Shown: piece by piece, positions 1-5,408 of the stretch
Numbering within the stretch: position 1 is the first letter of the stretch
How the letters are laid out: every line of letters starts with the position of its first letter
Assembly (NCBI GenBank): GCA_905236545.1
Contig: CAJOQO010000342.1
Coordinates: forward strand, 1-5,408
Reading direction: 5' to 3'
Length of the DNA stretch: 5,408 nucleotides
From: an uncultured Lachnospiraceae bacterium
Lineage (GTDB): Bacteria > Bacillota > Clostridia > Lachnospirales > Lachnospiraceae
Made by a program: the position numbers and the translations under genes
The notes under the pieces: generated by a model
Databases searched by the model: none
Seen by the model: the letters and a program-made list of their open reading frames with translations, nothing else
Told to the model about the DNA's origin: nothing

Positions 1-644
1 ATCACAAGATACATGATCTGCGCAAAGACATAACCAAACGGCGTAAGCTCGAACTGCCTTGTAACGGCCCTGCTCCCGAAAAAGAAGAGCATCGTTACGA
101 CCTCCGGGATGAACAGAAGCCAGATGATCCTCCTGGATACCTGCTTTTTCCGGAAGAAGCTGTACACAATCACCACAAAGGCCATCGCGAAATAGATGGA
201 CAGCAGGACGTAAAACACCGTATGCATCGGTCCGTAGACCTTATGCAGGATGATCATCCCGTGCTCCTTCGTGGCAGTAATATCCTTATAAAACAGCGTT
301 CCGCTTCCGATCGACAGGATGAACAGATACATCAGCGAACTGGCGCAGACCATGCCGGTGGAGAGCCACTTCGGCAGCCTGACCTGGCAGATATTGAAGA
401 TGCAGAACGTAATAAACAGGATGAGAAAGCAGCCGCCCAGATAGATCAGCTGGGTAGCCTGGATCGCCTCCTCCAGGTTCTGCGCGCGGGCCATCGAGAC
501 ATATCCGAGGTTTGCAATCGGAACCATCGTAAACAGGAGCGAAAGATTCACATTAAAATGCTTATGCCACAGATACACGTAGATGCAGGATAAGGCCATT
601 GATAAGATGAAAAGCGTGTCATAGAAGAGTCCGATATACTGCAT
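1..644 (-). CDS. Seven-helix membrane sensor, N-terminal part (HisKA_7TM-like), cut by window edge
   Basis: The reverse strand reads openly from an ATG at 644-642 to base 1, giving 214 residues with no stop. The protein is strongly hydrophobic, with about seven membrane segments near residues 4-26, 33-51, 64-86, 95-113, 141-164, 171-190 and from about 200 onward. The motifs LFYKDI (117-122), YGPMHTVFY (137-145) and FELTPFGY (198-205), together with the helix spacing, resemble the 7TM sensor module (HisKA_7TM type) that precedes histidine kinase, PAS, GGDEF or EAL domains in Clostridia. The output domain lies outside the window, so the signalling chemistry cannot be told. An AAAAGGA ribosome binding site sits 7 bases before the ATG. 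The gene follows the GH3 gene on the same strand after 101 bp. That it is a real membrane protein is near certain; the family assignment rests on remembered motif similarity only. Confidence 0.8.
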   Translation of the reverse strand, partial: MQYIGLFYDTLFILSMALSCIYVYLWHKHFNVNLSLLFTMVPIANLGYVSMARAQNLEEAIQATQLIYLGGCFLILFITFCIFNICQVRLPKWLSTGMVCASSLMYLFILSIGSGTLFYKDITATKEHGMIILHKVYGPMHTVFYVLLSIYFAMAFVVIVYSFFRKKQVSRRIIWLLFIPEVVTMLFFFGSRAVTRQFELTPFGYVFAQIMYLV

Positions 645-651
645 GGGATCA

Positions 652-658
652 TCCTTTT
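652..658 (-). promoter_or_regulatory. Ribosome binding site of the 7TM sensor gene
   Basis: The minus strand reads AAAAGGA here, 7 bases before the ATG at 644. It supports that start. It lies immediately downstream of the T-run of the hairpin at 665-688, so the terminator-like structure and the ribosome binding site almost touch. Confidence 0.7.
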
Positions 659-664
659 CTGCTG

Positions 665-688
665 AAAAACCCGGCCGCCCGCGCCGGA
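665..688 (-). terminator. Short Rho-independent terminator or attenuator after the GH3 gene
   Basis: Read on the minus strand, CCGGC, a seven-base loop (GCGGGCG) and GCCGG form a GC-only 5-bp stem, extendable by one U-G pair. It is followed by G and five Ts. It lies 58 bases beyond the GH3 stop and ends about 20 bases before the sensor's start codon. The stem is short, so termination is probably partial. No promoter is evident between it and the sensor start, which leaves read-through from the GH3 transcript as the simplest way to express the sensor. Confidence 0.5.
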
Positions 689-745
689 GGACAGAAACAG
701 ATCCGCCGGGATCCTGCAGCCGGGAAGGTTCCCGCCGTTGCGCCG

Positions 746-2854
746 TCAGACGCAGGCTTCGACCGTTACCGGAGCTTTTCCGGTCAGTTCCCTGCTTCTT
801 TCATCAACACCGCAGGTTGAAACGAAAAACACATAGCGGCCGCCGCCTGGTACGGTCTCGCCTTTTTCATTGACGACACGGAAAACATCCGCATCCAGCG
901 TGACAGTGCACTCCGATTCGCACCCTGCTTCCGCCTTCACCCTGAGGAACCCGCACAGTCTGGGATTCGGCGTTCTGTACGGCGAATCGGCGGCATCGAC
1001 ATAGATCTGGATCACTTCACCGGTGGAAACCGGCGAGCTGTTTCGGTAGGCGACATGCATCAGGGCAGCCGGCCCGTCCATCTCCAGCCTTGCTCCCGTC
1101 ACCTCCACGCCGGCGTAGGTCAGGCCGAATCCGAATGGATACTGCGGCTTTCCCCCCAGGTAGCGGTAGGTCCGGTCCTTCATCGAATAGTCGGTGAACT
1201 CCGGCAGCGGGCGCTCCGGGTCATAGAAGGTGATATTCAGCTTTCCGGAAGGAGACACCTCGCCGGTCAGGATCCTTGCGGCGGCAAGCCCCCCTCTGGC
1301 GCCGGGATACCACAGCATCAGAACCGCATCGAAGTTTTCCATGGCAAAGGACAGATCCATATCGCTGCCGGCCATCAGGCACAGCACCGTCTTCTTCCCG
1401 TCTTCCTTTGCCTGAGAGGCAACCGCGTTCAGAAGCGCGCACTGGGACTGCGGGAGAGACAGATCCGTCTTGTCCCCGGAAGCCGCACTGTTTCCGGTAT
1501 CCCCTTCCTCTCCCTCCAGCGTTTCATTCAGCCCGACAACGACGATGGTCACATCCGACTGTTCTGTCACGATCATCGCCTCACTCAGACGGTCATTTTC
1601 AAAAGCAAGATGCTCTACCCTGTCCGCATTCAGCGCGCAGCCCTCCGAGTAAAGGATCCGGACATGCTCCGGCAGGATACGGCGCAGGCCTTCCAGCACC
1701 GTGATGTATTCGCTGCTGGTTCCATGATAGTTGCCGATCAGGGCTGCCCTGGAGTCCGCATTCGGTCCGACCACGCCCAGCGTTCTGATCCGGGACGGAT
1801 CCAGAGGAAGCACGCCGTCATTCTTCAGAAGAACCATCGATTCCTCCGCGCAGCGCTGCGCAAGCTGAAGGTGTTCCGGGCACTCCACAGCGCTGTAGGG
1901 AATCTCATCATATTCCGTTTCATCGAACAGTCCCAGGAGGAACCTTGTCGTAAACAGCCGCACGGCCGCCTCGGTGATCCGCTCCTCTGAGATCAGTCCC
2001 TTCGCAAATGCGTCCGGAAGGACCTGATAGGTATCTCCGCAGTTCAGGTCACAGCCTTCGTTGATGGCAAGCGCCGCGCTCTCCTCCGCGTTCTTCGTCA
2101 CGTGATGGTTCAGATGAAAATCCCGGATCGCCCAGCAGTCCGATACGACATGCCCCTGGAAATTCCAGGTTCCGCGCAGGATCTCCGCAAGCAGGGCATG
2201 GCTCCCGCAGGCCGGTTCTCCGTTCACACGGTTGTAGCAGCCCATGACCGCTTCCACATCCGCCTCCTCCACCAGACGGCGGAACGCAGGAAGATACGTC
2301 TCGGCCATATCCTTCGCATCCGCCCTCGCGTCAAAGCTGTGGCGGACCGCCTCCGGACCGGAATGCACCGCAAAATGCTTCGCGCAGGCCGCAGCCTTCA
2401 GGTATTCTCCGTCTCCCTGAAGTCCTTTTACGAAGGAGACGCCCAGAGTTCCTGTCAGATAAGGATCCTCCCCATAGGTTTCCTGCCCTCTTCCCCATCT
2501 CGGATCACGGAAGATGTTGACATTCGGTGACCAGAATGTCAGGCCCTTGTAGATATCCCTGTCGCCGAAGGCACTGCAGGCATTGTACTTTGCCCGTCCT
2601 TCCGTCGCGATCACATCGCCGATCTTTCCGAGAAGCTCCTCGTCAAAGGTGGCTCCCATGCCGATGGCCTGGGGAAAGCTCGTTGCCGTGCCCGCTCTGG
2701 CCACGCCGTGCAGTCCCTCGTTCCACCAGTTGTAGGCCGGTATCCCCAGCCTTTCAATCGCAGGGGAATCATACCTGAGCTGGCTCATCTTCTCGGCAAT
2801 TGTCATCCTGGAAACCATCTCACAGGCACGTTGTCTTGCTTCCTCTCTGTTCAT
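746..2854 (-). CDS. Glycoside hydrolase family 3, beta-xylosidase-like, cytoplasmic
   Basis: A complete 702-residue GH3 exo-glycosidase that removes a terminal sugar from the non-reducing end with retention of configuration. The N-terminal barrel carries YNWWNEGLHG (41-50), FRDPRWGRGQETYGEDP (115-131), the substrate-binding KH pair (159-160) and CYNRVNG (206-212). It also carries VVSDCWAI (236-243), whose D239 is the expected nucleophile. The second domain follows from about residue 340 and contains KNDGVLPL (344-351), GNYHGTSSEY (374-383) and the acid-rich stretch 447-452, a likely source of the acid/base glutamate. A fibronectin III-like domain closes the protein (about 612-685). The WWNE/LHGV pattern, the cysteine-containing CYNRVNG and SDC motifs, and the lack of a PA14 insert point to beta-xylosidase or arabinosidase rather than PA14-type beta-glucosidase. 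There is no signal peptide. The ATG at 2854 was chosen for its GAGAGG site and because family similarity begins there; the frame stays open to 2968 with a second possible ATG at 2911. Exact sugar specificity is uncertain. Confidence 0.93.
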   Translation of the reverse strand: MNREEARQRACEMVSRMTIAEKMSQLRYDSPAIERLGIPAYNWWNEGLHGVARAGTATSFPQAIGMGATFDEELLGKIGDVIATEGRAKYNACSAFGDRDIYKGLTFWSPNVNIFRDPRWGRGQETYGEDPYLTGTLGVSFVKGLQGDGEYLKAAACAKHFAVHSGPEAVRHSFDARADAKDMAETYLPAFRRLVEEADVEAVMGCYNRVNGEPACGSHALLAEILRGTWNFQGHVVSDCWAIRDFHLNHHVTKNAEESAALAINEGCDLNCGDTYQVLPDAFAKGLISEERITEAAVRLFTTRFLLGLFDETEYDEIPYSAVECPEHLQLAQRCAEESMVLLKNDGVLPLDPSRIRTLGVVGPNADSRAALIGNYHGTSSEYITVLEGLRRILPEHVRILYSEGCALNADRVEHLAFENDRLSEAMIVTEQSDVTIVVVGLNETLEGEEGDTGNSAASGDKTDLSLPQSQCALLNAVASQAKEDGKKTVLCLMAGSDMDLSFAMENFDAVLMLWYPGARGGLAAARILTGEVSPSGKLNITFYDPERPLPEFTDYSMKDRTYRYLGGKPQYPFGFGLTYAGVEVTGARLEMDGPAALMHVAYRNSSPVSTGEVIQIYVDAADSPYRTPNPRLCGFLRVKAEAGCESECTVTLDADVFRVVNEKGETVPGGGRYVFFVSTCGVDERSRELTGKAPVTVEACV

Positions 2855-2860
2855 GGAATA

Positions 2861-2866
2861 CCTCTC
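2861..2866 (-). promoter_or_regulatory. Ribosome binding site deciding the GH3 start
   Basis: The minus strand reads GAGAGG followed by six bases and ATG (2854-2852). This favours the 702-residue form over the upstream ATG at 2911, which would add a 19-residue basic leader (MNAKTILSK and onward) foreign to GH3 enzymes. That upstream ATG does have a GGGAG seven bases before it, so a longer form is not fully excluded. Confidence 0.7.
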
Positions 2867-3011
2867 ATTCCTCTTCCTCTTGCGCTTTGACAGTATGGTT
2901 TTCGCGTTCATCCTTCTTCTCCCGCGCCCGGCCAGACTCCCGCTGCTGCCGGCACGATCACGGCACATTTGAGAATACAGGATATAAATGTCATGCGACT
3001 CTTTTCATTAT

Positions 3012-3044
3012 GAATCATTATACCCCATAAGAATCATTATACCC
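3012..3044. repeat. Two 14-bp direct repeats, period 19, over the GH3 promoter
   Basis: GAATCATTATACCC occurs exactly at 3012-3025 and 3031-3044, separated by CATAA. Read on the minus strand each unit is GGGTATAATGATTC and so carries a TATAAT. The unit at 3031-3044 overlaps the predicted -10 box and the other covers roughly +4 to +17. This spacing and placement fit a repressor operator or a duplicated core promoter. The left unit is part of an interrupted palindrome centred on ATGAATCAT (3010-3018). Confidence 0.7.
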
Positions 3045-3064
3045 GATGGACAGATATCTGAGAA
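3036..3064 (-). promoter_or_regulatory. Predicted sigma-A-type promoter for the GH3 gene
   Basis: On the minus strand a perfect -10 box TATAAT (3041-3036) is preceded by a 17-base spacer and TTCTCA (3064-3059), a 4 of 6 match to the -35 consensus. Transcription would start near 3029, leaving an untranslated leader of about 175 bases before the GH3 ATG. The -10 box lies inside one of two direct repeats and the spacer contains a palindrome, so regulator control is likely. A second TATAAT at 3022-3017 has no matching -35. A weaker candidate further downstream pairs ATGACA (2994-2989) with TCAAAT at a 16-base spacing. Confidence 0.6.
3051..3060. promoter_or_regulatory. Perfect 10-bp palindrome in the GH3 promoter spacer (candidate operator)
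   Basis: CAGATATCTG is self-complementary and lies between the predicted -35 and -10 boxes of the GH3 promoter, touching the -35. A dimeric regulator bound here would compete with RNA polymerase. The palindrome does not extend beyond 10 bp and the cognate regulator is not in the window. Confidence 0.35.
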
Positions 3065-3140
3065 GCCCCGTGTCTGCCGCAAAGCGGCCAGGGTGTGACC
3101 TGTAACGTATGTCCCGGCCTGCAACGTTCCGAAAAGACAA

Positions 3141-3169
3141 TGGAAATCATCCTCCGGGCATGCTAAGAT
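3141..3169 (+). promoter_or_regulatory. Possible promoter for the secreted nucleotidase gene
   Basis: TGGAAA (3141-3146), a 17-base spacer and TAAGAT (3164-3169) make a moderate sigma-A-type promoter, strengthened by an extended -10 TG at 3161-3162. Transcription would begin near 3176, giving a leader of about 84 bases before the ATG at 3260. TACAAT at 3232-3237 is a better -10 but has no -35 and lies too close to the ribosome binding site. The rest of the divergent region (about 3065-3140) holds only a small GCCGC-AAA-GCGGC hairpin at 3076-3088. Confidence 0.35.
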
Positions 3170-3245
3170 GACAGTGGAAGTTCTACTCCTGCCTGCACTG
3201 TCCGGATGGGCCTGGCGCAGTCCTGTTTCGTTACAATTTCAGAAG

Positions 3246-3252
3246 AGAGGAG
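3246..3252 (+). promoter_or_regulatory. Ribosome binding site of the secreted nucleotidase gene
   Basis: AGAGGAG lies seven bases before the ATG at 3260 and fixes that start. The frame is open upstream to an ATG at 3206, but that extension would put 18 charged residues before the signal peptide and has no comparable site. Confidence 0.8.
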
Positions 3253-3259
3253 ACGGTCT

Positions 3260-5104
3260 ATGAAGAACCTGTTTTCCCGTAAGCTCCTATGCCTGGTATC
3301 TGCTCTGACTCTGATTGGCCTTATGGTTCCCTGTACGGCTTCTGCGGAAGATAAGGAAGAAGACATCCATGCGGTGATTCTTCTGACCTCGGATCTGCAT
3401 GCCAATACATGGGGCTATTCCTACGAGGACAATACAGAGACAACCAACAACGGTATGCCCCGTGTGTATACTTATATTCAGGAAGTCCGGAAGGAAAACC
3501 CCATCGTCTTCCTGGTTGATGCGGGCGATGCCATCCAGGGAACCATTATGACCGATGATATCGCGAATAAAAAGCCGGATCAGGAGCATCCTGTCATGGC
3601 GGCGATGAACAAAATGGGATATGATTCCATGACGCTTGGAAACCATGAATTCAACTGGGGCATTGACAGTATGTTAAAGATTCTGGGACAGGCCGAATTC
3701 CCGGTGCTCGGGGAAAATGTCCTGGACGAGGATGGAAACTGCATCACAGGAGAAGGCTGGACGATCGTTGACCGCGGCGGCGTCAGGCTTGCCATTATCG
3801 GCGTCTGTACACCGGATGTTCCGATCTGGGACGGGGAAAAGGAAGGCATTGACGATACAACCTTTGAAGCTGCCAATGAAGCGGTAAAGAAGGCCATCAA
3901 AGAGATCGGCGATCAGGCGGATATCATCCTTGTATCCGCACATATGGGACAGTATGCGGAATTTGATGAATACTTCGGCTCCGATTCCGGTGAAAAGATC
4001 GTCGAGGACAATCCGGAAGTCGATATCCTTCAGGTCGCACATATGCACATCACCGTCGACGACAAAGTGAACGGGACGCCGGTCGTAGGAGTCCGCAATT
4101 CCGGCCGTGAGGTTGCCCGCGTGGACGTGACGCTGGATCCGGATAAAAACATCAAGAATATCTCTACCGAAATCGTCGATATGGAAAACTATGAACCAAG
4201 CGAGGAGATCCGGAAGATCCCCATCGTGAAAGAGCTGCATGAGCAGACGCTCAATTTTGTACAGGGGATCGATGAAAACGGCGAGAAGGGAGAACCGATC
4301 GGGATAACCACGGCAGCGTTCCAGCCGGAAAATGAGATCCGGGGACTGCCGGAAGGAAAACTGCAGGATACTGCCGTCATAGATCTTATCCTAAAGGTAG
4401 AGCTCCTCAACTCCGATGCTGACGTAGCCTCCTGTGCCCTGTTCAAGGACACCAGCGACCTGCCGAAGGGCGACATCAACTATGGGAATATCTTTGATCT
4501 CTATAAATTTGACAATACCCTTTATACATTGGACGTAACCGGCAGGGAGCTGAAAAACTATATGGAATGGTCCGCTGAGTGCTATAACCAGTGGCAGCCC
4601 GGAGATATCAACATCTCCTTCGATCCGGAATATCCCGGTTTTCTGTATGACATGTTTGCCGGAGTCGACTACGAGATCGATCTGTCCAAACCAAAAGGAG
4701 AGCGGATCGTGAACGTGATGTTCAAAGGCAAGCCCCTGCAGGATGACCAGGTTCTGAAGCTTGCGGTCAGCAATTACCGTTACTCGTCCACTCTGAAAGC
4801 ACAGAAGCTTGTGAAAGAAAATCACGACTGGGAATCGTCCAATTCCATCCGGGATATGATCGTGGAATACTTTGGTGAGAACTCCCCGGTAGCGCCGGCG
4901 GTTGATCATAACTGGCGGATCGTGGGCGTTGATCTTTCTGAGGATGACCCGCGCCGCGCGGAAATCATTGGTTATATCAATGATGGCCTGCTGCCGACGC
5001 CCTATGACAAGAGCTATAATCTTGCAGATTATGATACGCTTGCCGCACAGGCAGAGGCAAACCGGAAAGACGGAAAGACGGTTCAGGAGCAGGAGGGGCA
5101 TTGA
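3260..5104 (+). CDS. Secreted CpdB/5'-nucleotidase-family metallophosphatase
   Basis: A complete 614-residue two-domain nucleotidase. Residues 1-29 are a Sec signal peptide: basic K2, R7 and K8, a hydrophobic core, and TASA before E30 for signal peptidase I. There is no lipobox, LPXTG or C-terminal membrane helix, so the product should be released or loosely wall-bound. The metallophosphoesterase domain (about 37-275) shows metal-ligand motifs SDLH (44-47), DAGD (87-90), GNHEFNWG (127-134), SAHMG (226-230) and AHMH (260-263). The C-terminal nucleotide-binding domain (about 345-555) has DLYKFDNTL (413-421), EWSAECYNQ (436-444), a GVDYEIDLSKP stretch (468-478) and SNYR (504-507). The GNHEFN, E-SA-xxNQ and NYR patterns resemble CpdB (2',3'-cyclic-nucleotide 2'-phosphodiesterase/3'-nucleotidase) more than UshA, and the length fits. 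Probable products are nucleosides and phosphate. The usual glycine before the last HxH is alanine, and the Gly-rich loop after NYR is missing. Substrate choice is inferred. Confidence 0.9.
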   Translation: MKNLFSRKLLCLVSALTLIGLMVPCTASAEDKEEDIHAVILLTSDLHANTWGYSYEDNTETTNNGMPRVYTYIQEVRKENPIVFLVDAGDAIQGTIMTDDIANKKPDQEHPVMAAMNKMGYDSMTLGNHEFNWGIDSMLKILGQAEFPVLGENVLDEDGNCITGEGWTIVDRGGVRLAIIGVCTPDVPIWDGEKEGIDDTTFEAANEAVKKAIKEIGDQADIILVSAHMGQYAEFDEYFGSDSGEKIVEDNPEVDILQVAHMHITVDDKVNGTPVVGVRNSGREVARVDVTLDPDKNIKNISTEIVDMENYEPSEEIRKIPIVKELHEQTLNFVQGIDENGEKGEPIGITTAAFQPENEIRGLPEGKLQDTAVIDLILKVELLNSDADVASCALFKDTSDLPKGDINYGNIFDLYKFDNTLYTLDVTGRELKNYMEWSAECYNQWQPGDINISFDPEYPGFLYDMFAGVDYEIDLSKPKGERIVNVMFKGKPLQDDQVLKLAVSNYRYSSTLKAQKLVKENHDWESSNSIRDMIVEYFGENSPVAPAVDHNWRIVGVDLSEDDPRRAEIIGYINDGLLPTPYDKSYNLADYDTLAAQAEANRKDGKTVQEQEGH

Positions 5105-5106
5105 GC

Positions 5107-5124
5107 GTCAGAAGCCGCTCTGAC
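5107..5124 (+). other. Small hairpin just after the nucleotidase stop codon
   Basis: GTCAGA and TCTGAC form a perfect 6-bp stem around AGCCGC, starting two bases after the stop. An alternative pairing, GAGCG with CGCTC, is also possible. It precedes the main terminator by a few bases and may protect the 3' end or help halt transcription. It includes the first copy of a 15-bp direct repeat. Confidence 0.4.
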
Positions 5125-5127
5125 CAT

Positions 5128-5166
5128 AAAAAAGCTCTGTTTCCGAAGAAACAGAGCTTTCTTTTT
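5128..5166. terminator. Strong bidirectional Rho-independent terminator
   Basis: A perfect 13-bp stem (5131-5143 with 5148-5160) closes on a CGAA tetraloop. On the plus strand it is followed by C and five Ts (5162-5166), ending the nucleotidase transcript 24 bases after the stop codon. On the minus strand the six As at 5128-5133 become a T-run, so the same hairpin can stop the convergent gene that ends at 5313, giving it a 3' untranslated region of about 150 bases. Confidence 0.92.
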
Positions 5167-5175
5167 GGAGGGAGT

Positions 5176-5197
5176 GCCGGCCAGTTGCCTGACCGGC
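5176..5197. other. Hairpin in the convergent intergenic region
   Basis: GCCGG pairs with CCGGC, and after one C-A mismatch CAG pairs with CTG around a TTGC loop. No T-run follows within a few bases on either strand; TTTTTT occurs 18 bases further on the plus side. It may be an accessory terminator stem or a transcript-stabilising structure. Confidence 0.35.
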
Positions 5198-5244
5198 GTG
5201 AGTATGAAAAGCTTTTTTCTGTCTGCTTTACGATTTACAGGATA

Positions 5245-5256
5245 ACAATCGATTGT
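5245..5256. promoter_or_regulatory. Perfect 12-bp palindrome, operator-like
   Basis: ACAATCGATTGT is fully self-complementary. Flanking GGA (5240-5242) and TCC (5258-5260) can extend the symmetry across a small asymmetric gap. The central CG and flanking AT arms resemble operators of LacI/PurR-type regulators, but the site lies between two converging gene ends with no promoter seen, so its role is unknown. The remaining intergenic bases to 5312 show nothing else supportable. Confidence 0.35.
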
Positions 5257-5312
5257 GTCCAATCTATGTTCATCTTGTGAGTTTTTTCTTAAATGTCGAT
5301 GCCGTTATTCCC

Positions 5313-5408
5313 TCACGGGAGTAAGAATCTCAGAAGCCGCTCTGCATCCAGATTCAGAACCAGGGATTGGGGAAAATCAATTTCGTCCAGCAGCGCCATC
5401 GCAAGATC
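5313..5408 (-). CDS. C-terminal end of an unidentified protein, cut by window edge
   Basis: The minus strand reads 31 codons from base 5408 to a TGA at 5315-5313, ending in ERLLRFLLP. The stretch is soluble-looking and helical in character, with alternating acidic and leucine-rich segments (ALLDEIDFPQ, LVLNLDAERL). I do not recognise a family from so short a tail. It is called coding because the frame is open to the edge, composition is protein-like, and it converges properly on the bidirectional terminator at 5128-5166. A chance open frame of this length is possible but less likely. Confidence 0.55.
   Translation of the reverse strand, partial: DLAMALLDEIDFPQSLVLNLDAERLLRFLLP

Larger units (their letters stand above)
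5108..5344. repeat. 15-bp direct repeat, copies 5108-5122 and 5330-5344
   Basis: TCAGAAGCCGCTCTG is present identically at both positions, 222 bp apart. The left copy is non-coding, just after the nucleotidase stop. The right copy lies in the last codons of the minus-strand gene and encodes part of AERLLR. It may be chance, or a trace of a local duplication or rearrangement of that gene's 3' end. Confidence 0.5.

Noticed and set aside
222..593. A 123-codon plus-strand open frame
   Set aside because: It is opposite a well-formed seven-helix membrane protein and has the charged, low-hydrophobic composition typical of an antisense frame.
1055..1990. A 311-codon plus-strand open frame opposite the GH3 gene
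   Set aside because: It lies wholly antisense to a GH3 gene with all family motifs intact, is rich in Arg, His and Gln as expected of an antisense frame, and has no recognisable domain.
2897..2910. Possible catabolite-responsive element (minus strand TGAACGCGAAAACC) in the GH3 leader
   Set aside because: At least three mismatches to the CcpA consensus, including the symmetric inner positions, so it is not supportable from sequence alone.
2887..2915. Perfect plus-strand -35 box TTGACA at 2887-2892
   Set aside because: The -10 position at 17 bases reads ATCCTT, with no acceptable box at nearby spacings, and the site is over 300 bases before the plus-strand gene.
3065..3165. Possible structured RNA or riboswitch in the nucleotidase leader
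   Set aside because: Only a small GCCGC/GCGGC hairpin is clear; no conserved aptamer motif was recognised, and the predicted transcript starts after this stretch.
4391..5101. A 236-codon minus-strand open frame opposite the nucleotidase
   Set aside because: It is antisense to a clearly recognisable CpdB-family coding region and matches no family I know.
5174..5245. Short plus-strand frame starting at GTG 5174 or ATG 5204, preceded by GGAGG
   Set aside because: Only 13 to 23 codons; the GGAGG is two bases from the GTG and over 30 from the ATG, and a strong terminator lies just upstream.
5305..5324. Hairpin around the stop codon of the right-hand minus-strand gene
   Set aside because: The eight-pair stem relies on a G-T pair on the plus strand that becomes an A-C mismatch in the actual transcript, and no T-run follows.

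Overview
The window looks like ordinary chromosomal DNA from a moderately GC-rich Gram-positive anaerobe of the Clostridia, most likely a gut Lachnospiraceae-type organism. The evidence is strong purine-rich ribosome binding sites, short AT-rich promoter islands with TATAAT boxes, a Sec-secreted nucleotidase, an intracellular GH3 glycosidase, and a sensor with a 7TM N-terminus of a kind common in Clostridia. The taxonomic guess is inference; no marker gene is present.

Layout, left to right. (1) 1-644, minus strand: the N-terminal 214 residues of a seven-helix membrane sensor (HisKA_7TM-like), cut by the left edge before its output domain. (2) 645-745: a short gap with a compact GC-rich hairpin plus T-run, directly in front of the sensor's ribosome binding site. 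(3) 746-2854, minus strand: a complete 702-residue cytoplasmic GH3 glycosidase, closest in motif pattern to beta-xylosidases. (4) 2855-3259: a 405-bp divergent intergenic region. It holds a good minus-strand promoter for the GH3 gene, overlaid by two 14-bp direct repeats and a 10-bp palindrome, and a weaker plus-strand promoter for the right-hand gene. (5) 3260-5104, plus strand: a complete 614-residue secreted CpdB/5'-nucleotidase-type metallophosphatase. (6) 5105-5312: a convergent intergenic region with a very strong bidirectional terminator, a second hairpin and a perfect 12-bp palindrome. (7) 5313-5408, minus strand: the last 31 codons of an unidentified gene.

How the genes may work together. 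The GH3 enzyme has no signal peptide, so it should act on short oligosaccharides or glycosides already imported. The sensor gene follows it on the same strand and may be partly co-transcribed, with the hairpin between them acting as terminator or attenuator. The CpdB-like enzyme is transcribed away from this pair and should act outside the membrane, releasing nucleosides and phosphate from 2',3'-cyclic or 3'/5'-nucleotides. I see no direct metabolic link between the two halves.

No phage genes, insertion sequences, CRISPR arrays, tRNA or rRNA genes were seen, and no obviously new multi-gene system. The points most worth a second look are the repeat-decorated GH3 promoter, sequence departures in the CpdB-like enzyme, and the unexplained palindrome and 15-bp direct repeat near the right end.
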